DNA from: Acridotheres tristis
Taxonomy: Eukaryota; Chordata; Aves; Passeriformes; Sturnidae
Assembly (NCBI GenBank): GCA_037013685.1
Contig: CM072919.1
Span: forward strand, 25,522,255-25,586,254
Length of the DNA stretch: 64,000 nt
Direction: 5' to 3'
The translations under genes and the position numbers were made by a program. Positions 47,501-60,498 of the stretch are shown piece after piece. The notes under the pieces were generated by a model. It made no database searches. It was not told where the DNA came from and saw only the letters and a list, made by a program, of their open reading frames with translations. Every line of letters starts with the position of its first letter. Positions within the stretch are counted from its first letter, which is position 1.

Positions 47501-50500
47501 ATTACATTAATTAATTAATCCTGTGTAGATTCTGAGCGCTTTCAGGTGGAGAAGATGAGATGCACAAGGACTAGCTGCACTGAAGACTCTACTTCTGATG
47601 TATTTTGTGACTGTAGAAAAGAATTTTTTCCCAGCACTAGCATGGAAGTAGTGTTGCTTTATAAAGTAATTTTAAATTCTTCAAATAAAATGTTTATATT
47701 AAAAGAGCAAAATCAAAATAGGCTTATGTTACCTAAAAGCCCTATCTGGGCTACTCTCTTCTTTGACCCTGGAAAATTAAATTCTGTTTCCACTTCTGAA
47801 CAGAGCCAGAGCTTTGTATTGGTCAAATACTTCATTTTTTCCAACTGCATAATGAGTAGGAAATAGGCAATATGAGTCACTCATGATCTTTCACTTTTTT
47901 CCATTCTTTTAAAATCAGAAATTCATTTGCAAAGCTCATCTTGTTTAGTTTTAGCATGTATAGAATTCATCCTTTAAACAGAGATGAGTCTGGACGAAGA
48001 TTTAAGGAGCCAGCTAGATGGCATGTTGGTTTTTAATGGCAGACACACACACAGACTCTTATATCCAGATCTCCAGAAAGATATCACAGCATTTTCAAAC
48101 CCTATGATTTGCCATTGGGTGGCAAAGGGACAACACTGCCCTTAGCTGAGACAAGAAAAGCAGCTGTCCTAACCCCCCACCAGTGGGCTGGCATTACTGG
48201 GGATGCATCCCTCGAGGAATCCCAGTCTGCACACGTCTTACTGCTCATCTGCTCTCAGAACAATGTTTCTCAATATCATAGCTAAGAGGACAAAATGTTA
48301 ATAGAGTTTTTAATTTAAGCTTCAAATTAATAGTCGGCGATTGATGGAACAACTTACTTGATAATGGATTCATTAAAAAATTAGGCTACTACTCAGTTTG
48401 TAATTTAGCAATATCAAAATGGTTTTTAAAAGATATTTAAAAACATTTCAACATCATTCTGTACACTAATTACAGGTACTTGCCTAGTTCTGTAGAGAGT
48501 CAATCAATTTTTTATATTTTAAAAACCCTCCCTGCCACTACTTTATGACCATGGAGGACTTGGAAAAGTCAGTCATCAAGCAGAAGGTGTCTGAATCACC
48601 CTGCATATATGCAATAAAGGTCACGAATTTTATTTAACAGCATGCCAGGATGTGTGGCTTCTGTGACTTCCATGCTGTATCTCTCTCATTTTTCCTCCTC
48701 TACTTGTACTTTATTAGTGTGATAAGAGATCCACTATGTCATGACCATGCTATGTATACAAATACTTTCATTGTTTCTTTTGCATTTTTGGGTTCTGCTG
48801 ATTAAATGATCAAGTAAAAGAGAAGACTAATTAATTATAGATTGGAAATGGTTTGGCCTTCTCCAGCATCTAGCCACAAGATAGAAGGTGCTGCTGGCAC
48901 TGCAAATAGTGTAGAATAAAACCCCAAAAGAGAAAATTAGATCATGCCGTTGAAAACACAGTTAATTTGCACCAGAATCAGCTGGCAGAAGAGGACAAAG
49001 AGTTGGATCCACAATAAGGGTCTCCCAACAGAGTATTCTATATAAAATTGTCATCAATCTGGAAACGTTTTAATGCATAGAGAAATGCATCAGACATTCG
49101 TCTTCAGATGTTTCCATTTTATACTTCATTTATTTTCAAAATGCCACTTTTTTTTTTTCCACAAAAACATTAGATCCCTTCTGCCATCCATAAAATTGTT
49201 TAAGATGGCTAATGAAACATCCAAACAGGGACAAAGAATTCTTTGAAATAAGCATGCCATGTGGAAAAGCCAGACTAGTAAGCCAGGAAGTCCGATCAGA
49301 CCTCTGGAGCTCTGCAGAAAACAAACCATCATTAGAGGGTGTGAGCAAAGTGATGGAGATGTGAGGATGTGCAGACTACACCACCGAGCCTCTCGTCCCC
49401 TCCCAGGGAGACATGCAGCACATGCTTTTCTATTCAAAGAGTACCTCTGCAGGAAGAGACACTTCCATCTCCATGTAACCAAAGATTTCTTGAAAGATAA
49501 CAAACACTCTTTGCTCTCCCTTGACTCGGGCTGTGTTCCTCATAGTTTATGTTCTCCCTCCCCCAAAATTATTCACCATTCTCCAAACAAACTTTGCCTC
49601 ACTCCTGTACTTAGACTATTATGGCCGCTTCATTTCCACTATTTTCTTTCTAGTGGTTGATATCTTCAGGAAATCAAAATTTCCTTGTGCATAAGATGCC
49701 GCTGTGATTATCAGCATACTATAGATTAGAACAAGGCAGTGGGTGCTGATTATGAAACAGTACATGCAGCTTTCCAGATGCTGTTAAGTGACTTTAAAAT
49801 AGAGAGAAAAATAATCCAAAACAAAGAAAGTTTATCCATGGAGGAACTGGACTGCCAATATAACTCTGACTTAATGCTTTTGCATGAAACATTTATGCGT
49901 GGATCTTTCACCACATATTCAAGGTTTGGGTCCACATAAAAATTAGTGATATCTAAAAACCTCGTGACTTTAATTAGAGTGAAAAGTTCTAAAAGCCATG
50001 TTCAAGGTAGCAATTCTTGATATTTAAAACTACTAGAGAAAAAAAAAAGAGTACGTTTGATTCATGCTTCCATCTTTGAAACCATCCATGTTCCAGCTGC
50101 CTGATCTTCTTCCTGAGGTAGAGCTGTAAGTCTACCTTCCAGTCAGACCAAATGGAGACTATCACGTGTATGTTACAATTCTGTCTTCACCAAAACCCTC
50201 AAATTATATTATTAGTTTCCAAAATATGTCTGAGACTGAGCCAGAGGACTGCAATGAGCTGTACAGTTTAAGCATCCTGCAATATAAATATGTTTGGGTT
50301 ATCTAAAATGATAGTTCAATAATTTCTGCCAAAGTGCCAAATTTTCAAAGAGTTTCTCCAGGTGTACTGAAAAACTTCTAAGACATGTACGTGAGGAAAA
50401 AAATCCAGAGTCAAACACATGTCAGACATATGTTTCTGTGTGTAATTTTTCATTTATATAAAAAACAGGTTGCTACACCAACCAATTAAGATTAACCGAT

Positions 50501-51799
50501 TAAAATTTAAACAAAATTATTCTTTTTATTATTGAATAGCAAAATGTTTCACTAGCACAGATTAAAGTATTAGTTTTTAAAGCACTCTAACAGATATGAA
50601 GGAACACATAGAAATGGATAAGATGCCTGCACCTGATAGGACGAAGAGCAGAAGCATTGCTACAAAGCAAAAACCTGTTAAATCTAGCTTGTGGGGGCAG
50701 CAGCCCAGCATCTAATTTAACTAGATAACAAGTTTGAATGTGACAGATTTCCAATGGATGCACCTTATTTTGCTTCAAAAATCTGTATTTCTTTTGCAGG
50801 AACAGCAAAAGCATGCCACACAAATAGTGCATATTTATAATTCTTATAAAATTTAAGTGAAACCTCTCACAAAGTGGTCAAGAACAACAATCTCTTCACA
50901 ACAATTCACAATAGCGGGAGAAAGTTGCTGTACAAAATGTCTTCAGACCGATTTCCATGCACAAAAACATGTTGGCAGGGTCTGTAGCTGGTAACATTTA
51001 ATGACTCTGGTGGTCAAGGCTACTTTCAGAAGAAAATTAGGCAAATAAAGTAGCATGGGGGAGCAGGGAGCAAAAGTGCTGTGGTGTCCTCAGAGGAGCA
51101 TGGTCCCAGGCGTGGGTGTCCTTCCTCCCTCATACAGCAGGTGATTTTCCTCAAAAGTCTTTCCCATACTAACACAACAGGTTTTCATCAGGGCCTGTTT
51201 GAAGTCTCTGCTGGCTAGTGGTGCTTTTGATGTTCAAGCGTTTGAAAGATAAATTACTTTTGTTAAAGTTTAGGGCTTGACATGCTTCAGTGATCTCAGA
51301 CCTAGGTGGGAGTTAACAAAGCTTAGGAAGAAGAATGTATCAATCATATCGGACACAAAGAATGCAGAATTTACGGGCCACAAGGACGTTTGGCAGAGCT
51401 CTGCTGGGCTTTGTGCTGGTGCTTTACTCCAGACTCTCCTGGGTCTCGAGAGCAGCAGCTGCAGGGTAGGGAAAGAGAGGAATGAATCTCATCCCACTGG
51501 CAGCCACTTCCCAGGAAAATCTGCTATAACAACAGCACAGGGCTGGCCATGGGCAAGGCTGTGAGACCTACAGCACAGCAACAGCAGCGTGGCCACAATA
51601 CGGGTAAAATACTGCAGGTTGCTCCTGGTAAAAAAGCAGCCACCAAAACTGTTGCTGGGACATAAAAACACCAATTGCAATGCATGAGCAACTAACTGAG
51701 AAATAAAGCTGTCACAAAGCAGCACGTGTCAAAATGGATGCCTTTTCCACCAAAAGGTCTTTTCAAAATGTAATAACTTAATCAGATCCTGATAGTACT
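44537..51799. other. long AT-rich non-coding stretch
   Basis: About 7.3 kb. It contains a tandem duplication of TTATTTCCCATATTATAT near 45057-45105, AACC/AAAC low complexity at 45368-45410 and an A run at 50039-50048. Open frames at 47546-47866 and 49126-49660 show no protein-like pattern. No exon or RNA gene is supported. Confidence 0.45.
45057..45105 (+). repeat. short tandem duplication
   Basis: TTTATTTCCCATATTATAT is followed by a second copy and a partial third (TTCCCATATAA). The duplication is local and non-coding. Confidence 0.8.
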
Positions 51800-51982
51800 A
51801 AACAGGTCACTGGAACAGCTCCCCAGGGAAGTGGTCCCAGCACGAAGCCTAACAGAGTTCAGGGAGCACCTGGATGCTCTGAGTCATGTGGTTTAGTTCC
51901 AGGTAATTCTCCGAGGAGCAGGCAGTGGGACTCAATGAGTCTTACGGGTCCCTTCGAACCTGAGATGTTCTGATTCTACGGC
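51800..51982 (+). mobile_element. CR1 LINE 3' end, about 180 bp
   Basis: The segment has forward CR1 3'-region order: 'ctggaacagctccccaggga', 'gtggtcccagcac', 'ttcagggagcacctggatgc', 'tgtggtttagttcca', 'gggactcaatgagtctta' and 'tgttctgattctacggctct'. It is 5'-truncated on the left. Confidence 0.92.
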
Positions 51983-54900
51983 TCTCTGTGAACCTGCCTG
52001 GAGACCTTCATGTCATCAGCATTGCAGGGTAGCAAAGCTGAGTCTTGAGGTAAACACAGTCTGCTGCTCTTGGCTCTCAACTGTGTTTGAGAGCACTTAT
52101 AATACAGTGCTGCCTGCTGGGCTAAACATGTGCTTACATTGTAAACTAGTGGGTTTGAATGACATACGTTTATAGGCAGCTGCTCTTGGGCTGACTCGAG
52201 ATTTTACTCTCCTTACCACACTACTCTTTCAGGTCAAAATTTCCAAGCCTAAGCACAAAGACAATTCTTCTCTTCCACCAATATCCATCTCAACAAAGTT
52301 TCATAAAGACTTGATTGCCTTGCAGCCAGCTTAGACTGAGAGAAGCAGAAATCCTCTTGGAGAATCAAGTCATAATAAATCACAACACCCAGGGCCTGAC
52401 AACATTTACTAGCACCTCAGCATAAAGAAAACGGGTATTCCATTTTCAGCTACCTCCCTTTTTATGACACAGTGAAATGCATGTGTGGTCATCCTTAGAG
52501 GTTCTAACAGCTAGACTAGGTGTGTGTGTACACAGCAGCAGATGTTACAAAAATTTGCAACAAGAAGACAGTGCTGAGCTGGCTAACAAAAAACTGCATC
52601 AAACATTGGAAGATGGAGAAGACCAGAATGAAATCAGCAAAAAAATTGCTGGATTTGTGCACAAATTCAAAAGAGATACCACAGCCAGTGTTAAATGTGA
52701 GGCAATAAATCACCTTCACAGGTGTCAGATCTAAATCTAGAATTGATTATGAAATGAATAATTACAACCTAGTAACATGCTTGTATCACTTTTAAATCAA
52801 AACCTAATCAAAACCATGCTCAGAGAGTCTGCAGTGTTTCTGAAGGGAAGAGCATTAAGCTCAGAACGGAGCCATTTAAACCATTTGCAAGGCAAGAATC
52901 AAATAGGCTTGATGTTTTAAATTAAATAGTTTATCCAGAGTCATCAGTCTAACTAGCATGATGGATATGTACACTGGGAGAGAGGCCACCCCTGCAAGGA
53001 CTATGTAACGAAATTAAGGAAATGGGCAGAGGAAAGGATCTGATGGGGAGCAAATAATGATCCAGATCATATTTCTCTTTCCTGGCATCCCCACCTTAGT
53101 CTTCTCGTCCTCTCTTCCACCCTGCAGGGTCTCCTTTGCCTACCAATGGCCACAGCAGAAGTGTGCCACAAGTGTGTGGATGAGGCTGGCTCTCAGAAAT
53201 CTGCTCAGCCACAGGGTACTCCTGTCCTGGGGAGACCTGGACATCCTGCTCCGGCTCTGGGACAATCAGTCCCACTCCAGCCACGGCTACCCATGGCCAC
53301 TGTGAGCAGTGCTCTATCCCCCACTCCTGCTTATGGCCCCCAAAATGCTCCTGTGGCTGATGGGGCCACTCAAACCTGCACGTGTTTCCCACATCTCTGC
53401 TCTGCATCACAGCTTCTCATCTTCAATATGCAACTATAGCAAACTCATTTTTCTGCAGTCTGCTGCAGCCTGACAGGGCACAGCTGAGCTTTCATGGGGA
53501 CATTTTGCAGTTTTATCCACAAGAAATAAAAGGGAATGATCTTACATTACTGAACTGCTATTTACACTGGCAGACTGAAGTTCTAACTCATTTTTGTTGC
53601 AATGGATGTGCTACAAATGACTAGAATTCTATTAAAAATTTTTGTTTGGTTTTAGTTTGCTCCAAATCTATAGATATAAATGACAGCATATCTACATAAA
53701 GTCTGTCTTCACATGAAGGGAAATGTTTATGCCAATCATGCCACAGTTTATTCTCATCACTCTGGTCATCACCTGTTTCTTTTCAAGCCAGTACAAATGC
53801 ACAGTTTATCTCTTTTCCTCCTTCTCTCACATAATGTTAAATCATTTTAAAACATCTGAAAAAGTTAAACATTTTAGCCTTATTTTCCATGCTTCCCATT
53901 TTATACAAGCTGGGGGTGACAAGTAAAAGGCAGTGTAGGATGTCTTTGTACATTTTATAAGACAAAAAGAATGAGTAGTAAGTGGCAGCTGTATTGTAAA
54001 TGTCAGTGTACAAAGGCAACACTGCTTTCTTCGAGACCTGCACTACCTACAGGCTCACAAAAAGACAACAGAGAGAAGCTTTTAAACACACAGGAAACAG
54101 CATCATTTGGAATCACAAACAGGGGTAAGTATACAATTTAAATTGCTTGGTTTGGCCATGCAGGGCAGAACGGCCACAGAGGTTATTTCTGTGGGGCAGT
54201 GGGGGACAAATGGAGTCACACAGTAAAATCCATCAATCTCTGAAAGCAACTAGGGTGGCAACATGTCAAATGAGAAGCACAAGTAAAAAAAACAGGCATT
54301 GTTCTCACATTGTCACTGAGGATCCTGTTAGCCTCGGATGTCATGTTTACCCCCAAATCAAAAATGTCAGACAAATTGTACTATTGCAACTCTTCCTGTG
54401 GGTGGAATAGAAACAATAATTAGATAGAGGTCACTGTTGTTTGACTTGTACAAACAGGTAGATTTATTATTTAGTACATTTTGAAGAAGAAACTTGTCTC
54501 ATTAAAAGGATCCTGCTGACAGCTTCTTGTTAAAGCCACCTGTCAACAAGATAGTGGGCAAATATGCCATAAACTTTTGCCTAAAAACATAGGCATAACT
54601 ATAGTGTTTGTCAGGTGTATTGCATATCCATGAGGCTAGAAAAATTCCTCAGGACATATGACTCCAGCAGGGCAGGACTCTACCACACAGCCCACAGGAA
54701 AGCCCCCTTTTTGGATTACCTGTTTCCAGTACTGGCATTAGAGATCTGAAAACCACAAAGAGCCTCCCAAGGTCTCTCCCAACCTTCCCAAGGTCCCATT
54801 GTATAAGCCCTGTATAAAGGATCAGAACCAACACCAGCAGGAAAACCATATGGATCATGTGCCACAGAAAATAATAGGTCTAGCACCACAGCACCCTGCA

Positions 54901-55945
54901 GAACTCAGGATTAAAAACCTGATATCTAAAACACAGGGTGCTCGTGGTTATGTTTTGCAAAAATATCATGTTTAATGCAGAGAGGAAGGGAAAGAAAAGG
55001 GTCAATCTTAAAAAAAAAGTTGTTTTTCCTCAGACGTATGCTACCATTAAAACCAAACGGAGATATCTTGAATGAGATTTCCTATCTGGGGAGCTCAAAG
55101 CAATCCTGCCAAGTCATGTATGATCTGTGAGAAATAAAAATATCACTTTTGGATAAAACAGCATTAAATAAATGCAAGTTTGGACAGTAGTGACTCAATG
55201 CGGAAAATCTGAAGGATGGTTTTACTAGCCTGTATTAGCTTCTTTTTGCTATTCTGACCTCATTTTTTCATACAAATACACAGTCCTGTATTGACTGACT
55301 TATCTCTTAGGGAATATTGGCTACCTAAATGGCCTTACATGAAAAATCTCTATTGCTACCCTTTAACTGGCACTTTCTGTGTAGCAGCAGAATGAATAGG
55401 ATCAGTCAAAGTGCAACCTGATAGCAACAACTTTGCTTCCTATTCACACAGAAACTGCTCAGCTCGCAGCACTTGACAGAGCAGGGGCAGCCTGGCAGCT
55501 GGGGATGTTTGAGGTGCAGTGGCCAGTGTACCTTGGGCTACAGCAAGGTCAGAATGCTGGTTTAGGTGGTTTTGTCCTTTGTGTTCATATCCTCTGGTAC
55601 AGTACCTGCTGTAAACTCTTTGTTAAAATGCCTACTCAGTACATCATTGTACTGTGGGAAGCTATGGTACCCTAAAGAAAAAATATCCAAGCCTTTACTT
55701 AGGTAATTTTTCTAATTTTTCCCTACAGAAAAGTGAGGTCATTATTTTATTTTAAAATATATTAATCAAAAAGTAGCTTTTTCCACTTGCTTCCTGCCTC
55801 TTAGCTATGATGAAGAGGCAGTGATTAAACTGGACAATAAGTAAATCCTACATGTATAGCCCAGTGGTTTAAGGACTGAGGAAAAACAGAATTATATTTT
55901 TCATTTTCATGTGACCCAATCAAAGGATTGAATTCTAAGTATGGT
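51983..55945. other. non-coding sequence with two exon-like open segments
   Basis: Bases 52536-52721 and 53128-53301 are open, splice-flanked segments discussed as findings. Evidence is too thin to annotate either as a gene. The rest is AT-rich with no recognised repeat. Confidence 0.35.
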
Positions 55946-55965
55946 CACAGTGCCCTCTGCTGAAA
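55946..55965 (-). promoter_or_regulatory. CTCF-like motif
   Basis: The minus strand reads TTCAGCAGAGGGCACTGTG. CAGCAGAGGGCACT matches the CTCF core with at most one mismatch at its left edge. It is reverse-oriented, opposite to the two motifs at 19.35 and 27.06 kb. Motif match only. Confidence 0.5.
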
Positions 55966-58900
55966 TATAAAGGCCTACATGAAAAAATAAACAACATTTA
56001 AAAGCTCAAACAGGCATAAGAATAACATAATTCCTATTCAAATATGAATGATAAAAATAGTTTTGAAAAGCTACTTGGGACCCTAGGCTTTCCCTTCACA
56101 GCAATGTTGCTGGGAAGCATTTTGTTTCCAACTTTGTTGCTCTGCTATGAAAACTGTGCAGCATAACTCACCACAAAAACCAGAGAGAGCCTTGTTAAGG
56201 GCTTGTGCTGACAGTCTCACTCCCACCACCAGGGACTGTCACTGCTGGGACCAAAGCCCCTTCGTGGTGGCCACTCCAGTGACCTGACGGGTCCCCACCT
56301 GACCCCTACACATTCCCATGGGGTCAACCCAGGTTTCCTCGTGGCTTCTTGAGCCTTCTTTCTTAGTGAATGAGGAAAAAAAATGATGGCTAAGCCCAGA
56401 AGAGAGAAAAATATCTAACAGATATTTAAGTCTGAACTAATGTCAACTAATGAGCTTTACGCATTTGACATCTCTTAAAAAAAGTTGATCTGGAAAGAAG
56501 AACTCTGCAACAAGCAAGGAAAAAGGACTCAGATGCCCCTCCTGATATGGTGTGCTGGGCAATGCATGAGGCCTGACCCTTTGCACAGTATTTAGAGATG
56601 TGTAGGCAATGGTTTAGGAACAAACAGCTCCACACGCTCAGCTACAAGCATGTTTAGAGCAGGCTGCTGTTGCAATTATTAGCTGACATCAAATATCCCA
56701 ATGCAGTTGCTGTCCTCTATCTCCATCTGTATCCTTCAATAAGCTACTAAAATGCAGAAGCTATCTTTATTGCCATGCATATCTGCTTTTCAGAGCCCAC
56801 ACACCAATGTTTGGTGAATGCATCACTTTAAAAGAAGAAAACTCCAAGATGAGAAACACAGGCTCATACCTCCCAATCGAGTTCAGTTTCTCCTGTCTCC
56901 AGTGTATTGTTGCCATGTTTTATACAAGAGGTAACTGCTCCTGAGGTTTTTTTGTTGTGTTTTTAATTACAATGTAAAATGGCATGAGAGTATGGCAGAA
57001 GTACCTGAGAACATCTCAGCTGGTTGAATAAACCATGATCCTCAGTCATGCTGAGAGTCAGCCTCAGATTTTACTCAACAGCCTGCTCTCAGATTTTTGT
57101 TTGAAGATGGACACATGTAGGAGATTTTCTGTGACATCTCATTTTCAGTAACCTCTGCAGTTTAATGCTTGGGTTGGAGTGGGAACTAAGAGGGAAGAAA
57201 AATCTCATCTTCAGTGACTACTGTTTCTTTAAATTCTTCCTTGATTTTCCCAGCGCTCCCATCCATGATATTCTTTAATCTGAGCTCATGGCAATGCATG
57301 CTTTATGTTTCTTATTGTGGTGCTCAAATGATAGCTCACCTAAGCTCAGCTAAGTTCACTCAAAGGTTATTCTAATTCCCTCCATCAAGATTTCAATTTA
57401 GAGGCTTGCACTAAACCATTAATTAAAGTGACCTTTTTTTTTATTACAGCAAATTCATCTTATCCAGTTAATGTGGTGGCAAATCTTCCTTTGTTGTTTT
57501 GCCTGGGAGGGAGATCTTCTGAAATTGCAGTATCTGTTGGACAGGTGCCAAGTGGTAAAGCAATCGCCAATCTCTGTCATTTGGCACTGCCTCTTCTGGC
57601 TCCAAGCATGCTGGAGCTGCCATTACCCCAGCAAGGGACCCCTCACCATTACAGGCTGTAGCTGAGACACACCAAAAACACCTTTTGCAAACAATCACAA
57701 ACCTCCAAGGGTTTGAGGTGCCATGCACTAGCTAACACTCCTGAAAGGCTCAAGAAAAATTGTTTCAAAGAAGCATCACTCCAAAACGTTCCATTCCAGA
57801 AATACTTGGCTACAGATCCTTTTGAACTGTGTTTCTGAGCTATTCAGCCATATCCTTTCTCTGTCTGCTGGCTCCAGCCAGGCAGTTGTGACACTTCTAA
57901 TTCTCTTCTATGAGTTTGGCTATGGTTTCTCTGAGTATGGGATCACAGCACACGAAGGGTTTTCTTTCCATGTGATGGCAGTGCTTGTAAAATCAATAGG
58001 AGTAAATTTTAGCTTTGCAGATCGTAGCACTTCTTGCTTCACAAGCATTACCTTGCTGAGGCACAAAAATGTAAATTCTACTGGTCAGAGCGTTCCATAG
58101 CCTGCCTGATGCCAATCTTTTCTTGAAAAACTTCCTTCAGAAGAGAACTTTCCTTTTTCTGGTAATATTCCTGGGAAAATTACTTTGCTGGCAAATGTAT
58201 TCATCTGCCTGCATTTGCGTTTCCATATCTGTTACCTTTTGACCCAAGTATCTGTTAGGATGAGAGCTTACATTACTCTGTCTGAATCAGACATGATAAC
58301 TGTATTGAAAGCTGGAGCATTTGCTTCTCTGCAGCGATTTATGCATGACAGAGGAAGGAAATTAGTAGCCACTGTACTTGTTTTGCTTGCTCTGCCACTG
58401 TCTTGACCTAACACACTCTGTTCCCTGGCCCCTATAATGGAAGAGCTGTTTCCTGCATGGGAAGCTATTCCTGTTTGTGACATACTTTATCTGAAAAAGA
58501 AAAATCATGCCAACATTTACAGACATTTCTTTCCTAAACTAATTGTCTTCCATGATGACTCAACTCTTTTTCTCTATCCTGTGATCTCCCCACATTTTCT
58601 TTGGGACAGTCTCTACACACCCAGTAAAAGAAGCTTTGGGGATGAGCTTTGGTGACTTTGCTGGAAATTAAGGTATTTCTATATATAACTACTTCAGTGG
58701 ATTTCAAAACCAGACCTGAAGATCTGGATATCCCATTCCTAGTGGACTATTATGTGTACTGCATATTCTTGGTATCTGTATAATTGGCTTCCTATCTTCC
58801 AAAAAAATTATGTACAATTGTATTCCTGTTACTTACCTGTCATGTGAAAAATAAACCATATTACAGCAAATGTATCAATTCCAAGGAAGGGCAGAGAAAT

Positions 58901-60344
58901 CTGTGAAAACTCAGTGAAAATACACACACAAAATTCCCCACACCTTGCTATCTACTGTTACTTGGAGAAAGGTGGGTTTTGTTTGCTTTTTTTCCCTCTA
59001 AATCTCACCAATGGGTCCTCTGGATGCAGTTGGGTTCATTCATTTTTTATGAAGAAGGTTCACAGGTCCAATATAAGAACTTGATTTACAAGGAGTATAA
59101 TTTAAAGCACAAATTAATGGACTACAAAAAGAAAAGCAGAATTCAACACTTACTTTAGGTACAAATGGCCAAATTACTTCTGCAACAATTATGAACAAAA
59201 CCCCTCACTTGCATTCAGACACTTGTTCCTATGACCAAAACCTCACATAGTTGACTGTTCACAAGTTAAGCATAAAAAAAATTACAAAGATGGCCAGGGT
59301 GGATTTGCCTGTACCTATATTGTTGTATCTCTGCCTAGTGAGAAACTTCATCTCACTTTGTACTTTTATTTTGCAGGTATATTTTAGCAAATTACACGTC
59401 TCTGTACAGCTTCATTACTTCTGCATAACATTTCTGAGAATTCTTAATGTTTACAGTCAAGATACAGAGTGTTTGAGACTTTTAAAGACATGACCAGAAT
59501 TTAGTTAACCGTAGGTGTGGGTTCACATATTGGTTATAGTGTATGTATAGTCACCTGTGAGAGAGAAAACAGGATTTTTACTCAAATTTACCGTACACTG
59601 TGCTCCTAACAGAACATTTGCTTCCCTATTAAGCTCTGTATTGAGACTTCGTGCTCTGAGGTGATCCAGACCTTCCAAAAAAATTGCAGGTCTAGGCAAT
59701 TTGTGATATAATTTACTCTTTTCATGGATCAGGCTTTCACAGGCAAACAGGGGAACTGACTGCACACAAAAATATTGTTGTAATTTTTAGGATCTGCTTT
59801 GGAAAACAGAGTAATACAGTTGTTTACCTACTTATGTATTAAAGAGACATAAATCTAGAAATTGCAATTCACTTGGACCCTTGTTTTCTACTTGTACAAT
59901 CAACAACTGTTAAAGAGATGTGTATTTGTATTTGTAATTATTAGCTTCATTTTGGAAACTGAGCTTGTATGTCACTATTAGCTGTGTGATGTTATTTGTG
60001 TAGCACTGCCCAGGGTGGAGGCATGTGGGGGGTAAAGCGAGCACAGTGACTGAAGTGTGAATGTAAGGAAGTTGAAGAATAAGAGAAAAACACAACCAAT
60101 TATTCCTACAAAGAGGGGATATCAGTACTTCTAGGCTTCATATTGACACTCATTCTAATTCCATAATCTGCACTGCAAAGTGTTTAATCTGGTTCATTCA
60201 ACGCAATGCTTGTGGAAGAATTCAAACCCACTCTGACTCACAGATTACAAAGGGCCTGTTTGATGCTCAGCAAGCAACACTGTCCACAAAAATAGGGAGT
60301 GGAAATCAACATTTTCACATAAGTTCTGTGCTATTAATTCCTTC
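55966..60344. other. non-coding sequence
   Basis: No gene or repeat family is recognised. Overlapping frames near 57428-57728 and 58185-58655 lack coding character. Confidence 0.4.
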
Positions 60345-60498
60345 AGTTAGACGCTGAGAGGTTGTGGAGTCTCCCTCGTTCAAGAACTATCTCTATACAA
60401 TGCCTCTTCCTCCAGAACAACCCTGCCTGAGCAGAGAGGTTGGACCACATGACCTGTTGTGGTCCCCTCCAAGGTGACTGATTCTGTGGTTCTGCGAA
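60345..60498 (+). mobile_element. CR1 LINE 3' end, diverged
   Basis: The segment has the forward CR1 terminus: 'gaggttgtggagtctccctc', then 'gcagagaggttggaccacat', 'cccctccaaggtgactgatt' and 'ctgtggttctgcg'. Only about 150 bp of 3' UTR remain. Confidence 0.85.
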
